From GCA-2748575 sp965222725 (GTDB lineage: Bacteria > Pseudomonadota > Gammaproteobacteria > Pseudomonadales > Ketobacteraceae), in NCBI GenBank assembly GCA_965222725.1, contig OZ244969.1:124001-188000 (forward strand): 64,000 bases of DNA, in the 5' to 3' direction. The position numbers and the translations under genes were made by a program. Within the stretch, counting starts at the first letter, position 1; each line of letters opens with the position of its first letter. The notes beneath the pieces are model-generated. The model was given only the letters and a program-made list of their open reading frames with translations, was not told the origin of the DNA and searched no databases. Shown piece by piece: positions 61,172 to 64,000 of the stretch.

Positions 61172-63100
61172 ATGGATCAGCAAAACAAGCTACAGCAACA
61201 CCTGGATTACCACACTCGTCTGTCCCGCCTGGATGAAACTCCGGACAATCCGGGTTGGGCGGAAAATACCCTGAAACGACGAACCTTTATCAGTGGCGGC
61301 CTGGGCATGGCCATCGGCAGTCTTTTTACCGCCAGTGGTTGCGCCAGTTTTCAGGCAGCCGCATCACCCCTGATCGGCTTTACCCCGATACCGGTTCAGC
61401 AAGACCCCGGCTTTGATCAGGTGGCAGTGGCACCCGGTTATTCCACCCGGGTATTTTTTGCCTGGGGTGATCCGGTAGAAACCGGCGCAAAACCCTGGCA
61501 GGAAAACGCCGGGAACAATTGGCAGGAACAACTGCAACAAGCCGGACAAAACCATGACGGCATGCATTTTTTCCCCTTTGCTGAAGCACCCAATGATCAT
61601 GGGTTACTGGTGATTAATCATGAATATATTAATCCGACACTTCATGAAAACGGCTTTACCGAAACTTTTAACAGCAAAGGCCACAAGCTGAGACCAGCCC
61701 GGGAAGTGAAAAAAGAGCAGGCCGCCCATGGCGTCAGCATTATTGAAATCAGACGGGACAAACACAATCAATGGCAAAGGGTTTACCCTTCGGCATTCAA
61801 CCGCCGCATCAGCACACTCACCCCCATGGAACTGACGGGCCCGGTGGCGGGTACAGCACACCTGAAAACCGAAGCGGACCCGACAGGCCGGCAAGTGCTG
61901 GGCACACTCAACAACTGCTCCATGGGCTGGACACCCTGGGGCACCTATCTGACCTGCGAAGAAAACTGGAAGAACTATTTCGTGAACCGTGACAACGCCG
62001 ACTATCAACAACGGCTGTCACATTATCGCTACGGTGTCAGCAATGGCCCCTACAGCCACAAATATGCCTGGGAATCCGTTGATCCCCGTTTTAACGCCAC
62101 TCCGGACAACACCCGTGCGCACCAGGGTTATGCCAACGAACCCAACCGTTTTGGCTGGGTGGTGGAGATAGACCCGTTCGATCCCCGCAGCGTTCCGAAA
62201 AAACGCACAGCCATGGGAAGACTGGTAAGGGAATGCTCAACCCTGTCGCTGGGTGACGACAACCGCATGGCGTTTTATTTTGGCGACGATACCCGGGGCG
62301 AATACATTTACAAGTTTGTGCCCGATGCCCGCTATATTCCCGGTGACCGGGAACACAACTCGGATATTCTTGATTCCGGCACCCTCTACGTCGGCGTTTT
62401 TCATGACGATGGCAGCGGCGAATGGCGGCCCCTGCAATTTGGCGATGCCGGACTGACACCGCAAAACGGATTTCAGGATCAGGCAGAGATTCTGGTAAAC
62501 GCCCGTGCAGCGGCGGACCGTCTGGGCGCTACCACCATGGACCGACCTGAATGGATAGCTGTAAACCCTGGCAACCGGGAGGTATATGCCTCACTGACCA
62601 ATAACAAGTATCGCGGTATCAAACCGGGCCAGCCACTGAATGCCGCCAATCCCCGCCGTGAAAACCTTCATGGCCAGATTATTCGCTGGCGCGAACAAAA
62701 TCAGGATCCTGCAGCAACCCGCTTTACCTGGGATCTGTTTTTACTGGCTGGTGAGAACAGCCGGCACAGTGATATTTTCTCCTCCCCGGATGGCCTGTGG
62801 TTTGACAACGGTGGACGCCTCTGGATACAAACGGATTATGACGACGATTCCCCCGCCCATCAGGCCATGGGGACCAATCAGCTGCTCTGCGCGAACCCGC
62901 AAACCGGCGAAGTCAGGCGTTTTATGGTAGGCCCCAGAGGATGTGAAATTACCGGTATTACCGCAACGCCGGACAACCGTACCCTGTGGGTGAACATACA
63001 ACATCCCGGTATCAGCTTTCCCGCCAGTGACGGTAAAACCCGGCCCCGCTCAGCCACCGTGATGATTACCAGGGACGACGGCGGCATTATCGGCACCTGA
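61172..63100 (+). CDS. phoX: PhoX-type (DUF839) phosphatase, Tat-exported lipoprotein
   Basis: 642 aa from the ATG at 61172 with GGAGAGG at 8 nt and 5 bp after the TPR gene. The N-terminal segment KRRTFISGGLGMAIG is a twin-arginine signal, followed by a TASGC lipobox. The body has the DUF839 pattern (NDHGLLVINHEYINP, GWTPWGTYLTCEENWKNYF, MAFYFGDDTRGEYIYKF, CEITGITATPDNRTLW) of PhoX, which is a calcium/iron alkaline phosphatase. With the phytase this would release phosphate from organic esters. Confidence 0.85.
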   Translation: MDQQNKLQQHLDYHTRLSRLDETPDNPGWAENTLKRRTFISGGLGMAIGSLFTASGCASFQAAASPLIGFTPIPVQQDPGFDQVAVAPGYSTRVFFAWGDPVETGAKPWQENAGNNWQEQLQQAGQNHDGMHFFPFAEAPNDHGLLVINHEYINPTLHENGFTETFNSKGHKLRPAREVKKEQAAHGVSIIEIRRDKHNQWQRVYPSAFNRRISTLTPMELTGPVAGTAHLKTEADPTGRQVLGTLNNCSMGWTPWGTYLTCEENWKNYFVNRDNADYQQRLSHYRYGVSNGPYSHKYAWESVDPRFNATPDNTRAHQGYANEPNRFGWVVEIDPFDPRSVPKKRTAMGRLVRECSTLSLGDDNRMAFYFGDDTRGEYIYKFVPDARYIPGDREHNSDILDSGTLYVGVFHDDGSGEWRPLQFGDAGLTPQNGFQDQAEILVNARAAADRLGATTMDRPEWIAVNPGNREVYASLTNNKYRGIKPGQPLNAANPRRENLHGQIIRWREQNQDPAATRFTWDLFLLAGENSRHSDIFSSPDGLWFDNGGRLWIQTDYDDDSPAHQAMGTNQLLCANPQTGEVRRFMVGPRGCEITGITATPDNRTLWVNIQHPGISFPASDGKTRPRSATVMITRDDGGIIGT

Positions 63101-63118
63101 TCAATCAGCGCCTGTTAG

Positions 63119-63736
63119 CTATTTCAATCCGGACAACATTGCCGTTGCCAGTTCATGGGCCGCCAGTTTGGCGTCTTTGATATGCCTTGGTTTAAGCCCT
63201 TTCCTGATGGCGTCATAGGCAAGCCACTGGAAGGCCGACATCATGGCTTTTAAAAAGGTGCGGGAAGGAGTTTTGCCATACCGGGACTGAAAGCTGGCTT
63301 CCAGCATCCGGGCAATACGGTTGAAGGCCTCATCAATAATCACTGCCGCCGGTGAATCCGGATCACTGTATTCCCGGAACAGCAACTGGGCCAGGTCGGC
63401 TCGGGAAAAAATGGCATCAAACAGATCATCCAGTGCCGCATCCATGCGTTTGCCCTGCAGGTCTTCCCCCAGGGTGGCTTTCATCAGTGCATCCACATGC
63501 TCATTCACGGAATGCTCATAGAGGCTGGCTACCAATACATCCTTGTCTGCAAAACAGCGATAGAAGGTGGGCTTGGATACATCGGCGCGCGCACATATCT
63601 GCGCTATGGAGGTGTTTTTGGTGCCCTGCTCGACAAACAGGGCCACGGCCGCGGCCCTGATGATTTCTGCCTGTTCTTCGGCACCCGGCCGCTTTTTACT
63701 GCGGCCATCCACTTTTTTCGTTTTACTGACTGCCAT
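63119..63736 (-). CDS. TetR family transcriptional regulator
   Basis: 205 aa. A basic N-terminal arm precedes the HTH (about 25-70: TSIAQICARADVSKPTFYRC). The ligand-binding domain is variable. It is convergent with phoX (18 bp between stops) and follows, on the same strand, the unidentified membrane protein gene at the window edge by about 80 bp. It may regulate that gene. Confidence 0.88.
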   Translation of the reverse strand: MAVSKTKKVDGRSKKRPGAEEQAEIIRAAAVALFVEQGTKNTSIAQICARADVSKPTFYRCFADKDVLVASLYEHSVNEHVDALMKATLGEDLQGKRMDAALDDLFDAIFSRADLAQLLFREYSDPDSPAAVIIDEAFNRIARMLEASFQSRYGKTPSRTFLKAMMSAFQWLAYDAIRKGLKPRHIKDAKLAAHELATAMLSGLK

Positions 63737-63818
63737 AATCCGGTTTCATGAATAGCGGGGAAAAATACATTGTCCCCGCCATTCTAAACGAACCACACTG
63801 GAATCTCTAAACCCGGAT

Positions 63819-64000
63819 TTAACTGGCATAAGCCGGCTGGGCAGCGGGCTTGTAATCAAAGCTGTGGCGCCAGTCATCCAGCAACAGTTTGGCACCCCAG
63901 ATGCCGAAAATCGCCGGGAATACCACATACTGATACTGGGTCCACACCAGTGCCAGTAATGTGTCGGCAACGCCACCCGGCATGTTTTCGAAATTGGAAA
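63819..64000 (-). CDS. 3' end of an unidentified membrane protein gene (partial)
   Basis: Only the last 59 residues are inside the window. They contain a hydrophobic segment (DTLLALVWTQYQYVVFPAIF) and end LLDDWRHSFDYKPAAQPAYAS. Not recognised. It is probably a membrane-associated protein read in the same direction as the TetR gene. Confidence 0.5.
   Translation of the reverse strand, partial: SNFENMPGGVADTLLALVWTQYQYVVFPAIFGIWGAKLLLDDWRHSFDYKPAAQPAYAS

Noticed and set aside
1..64000. tRNA, rRNA, insertion sequences, integrases or phage genes
   Set aside because: Looked for and none recognised by eye. A tRNAscan-SE and Infernal run would be needed to exclude small RNAs.

Overview
The window is a chromosomal segment of a gammaproteobacterium. 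The evidence is the gene orders glyA-nrdR-ribD-ribE-ribB-ribH-nusB-thiL-pgpA and rnr-rlmB-rpsF-priB-rpsR-rplI-dnaB-alr-radA, the presence of PriB, and an HdfR-like LysR regulator. The TonB-dependent receptor, beta-propeller phytase, PhoX-type phosphatase and pyruvate:flavodoxin oxidoreductase suggest a free-living, probably aquatic, phosphate-scavenging heterotroph. The genus cannot be fixed from the sequence. No rRNA, tRNA, CRISPR array, prophage or insertion-sequence transposase was seen.

Layout. 0.1-6.5 kb: leuA divergent from an Lrp-type regulator, a PocR-type hybrid histidine kinase, a DUF1622 membrane protein and a thiolase. 6.7-12.4 kb: a five-gene minus-strand operon (M42 peptidase, RimK-like ATP-grasp ligase with the RLAN-type N-terminus, M14-like carboxypeptidase, GNAT fused to a C39-like papain-fold peptidase, RMD1/DUF155 membrane protein), which looks like a ribosome-independent peptide synthesis and hydrolysis system. 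12.6-18 kb: an NTF2-like protein, a redoxin and two unrecognised exported proteins. 18.3-26.9 kb: the riboflavin, thiamine and phospholipid housekeeping cluster, with a RibB whose GTP-cyclohydrolase domain is degenerate. 27.3-30.7 kb: ettA, a small acidic protein, a PilZ protein and a conserved small protein. 30.8-40.4 kb: the radA to rnr replication and translation cluster. 41-46 kb: nifJ coupled to a dihydroorotate-dehydrogenase-like gene. 46-50.6 kb: regulators, a YEEP-rich exported protein, an esterase lipoprotein, and an AraC regulator with a degenerate GGDEF protein. 51-63.1 kb: a Ton-system locus for organic phosphate (receptor, phytase lipoprotein, DUF3450, two ExbB-like proteins, ExbD, TonB, TPR protein, Tat-exported PhoX). 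The end holds a TetR regulator and the tail of an unidentified membrane protein.

Two things stand out. First, a 121-bp structured repeat occurs twice, once in the glyA/ettA and once in the rnr/nifJ divergent intergenic regions. Its core is about 90% identical and shows compensatory changes in an 11-bp internal stem. Each copy is closed by long inverted arms that are almost perfectly complementary within the copy but unrelated between copies. Both copies lie in DNA with strong G-over-C bias on the element's own strand. Second, the peptide-ligase/peptidase operon at 6.7-12.4 kb has a chemistry that can be guessed from its families but no product that can be named.
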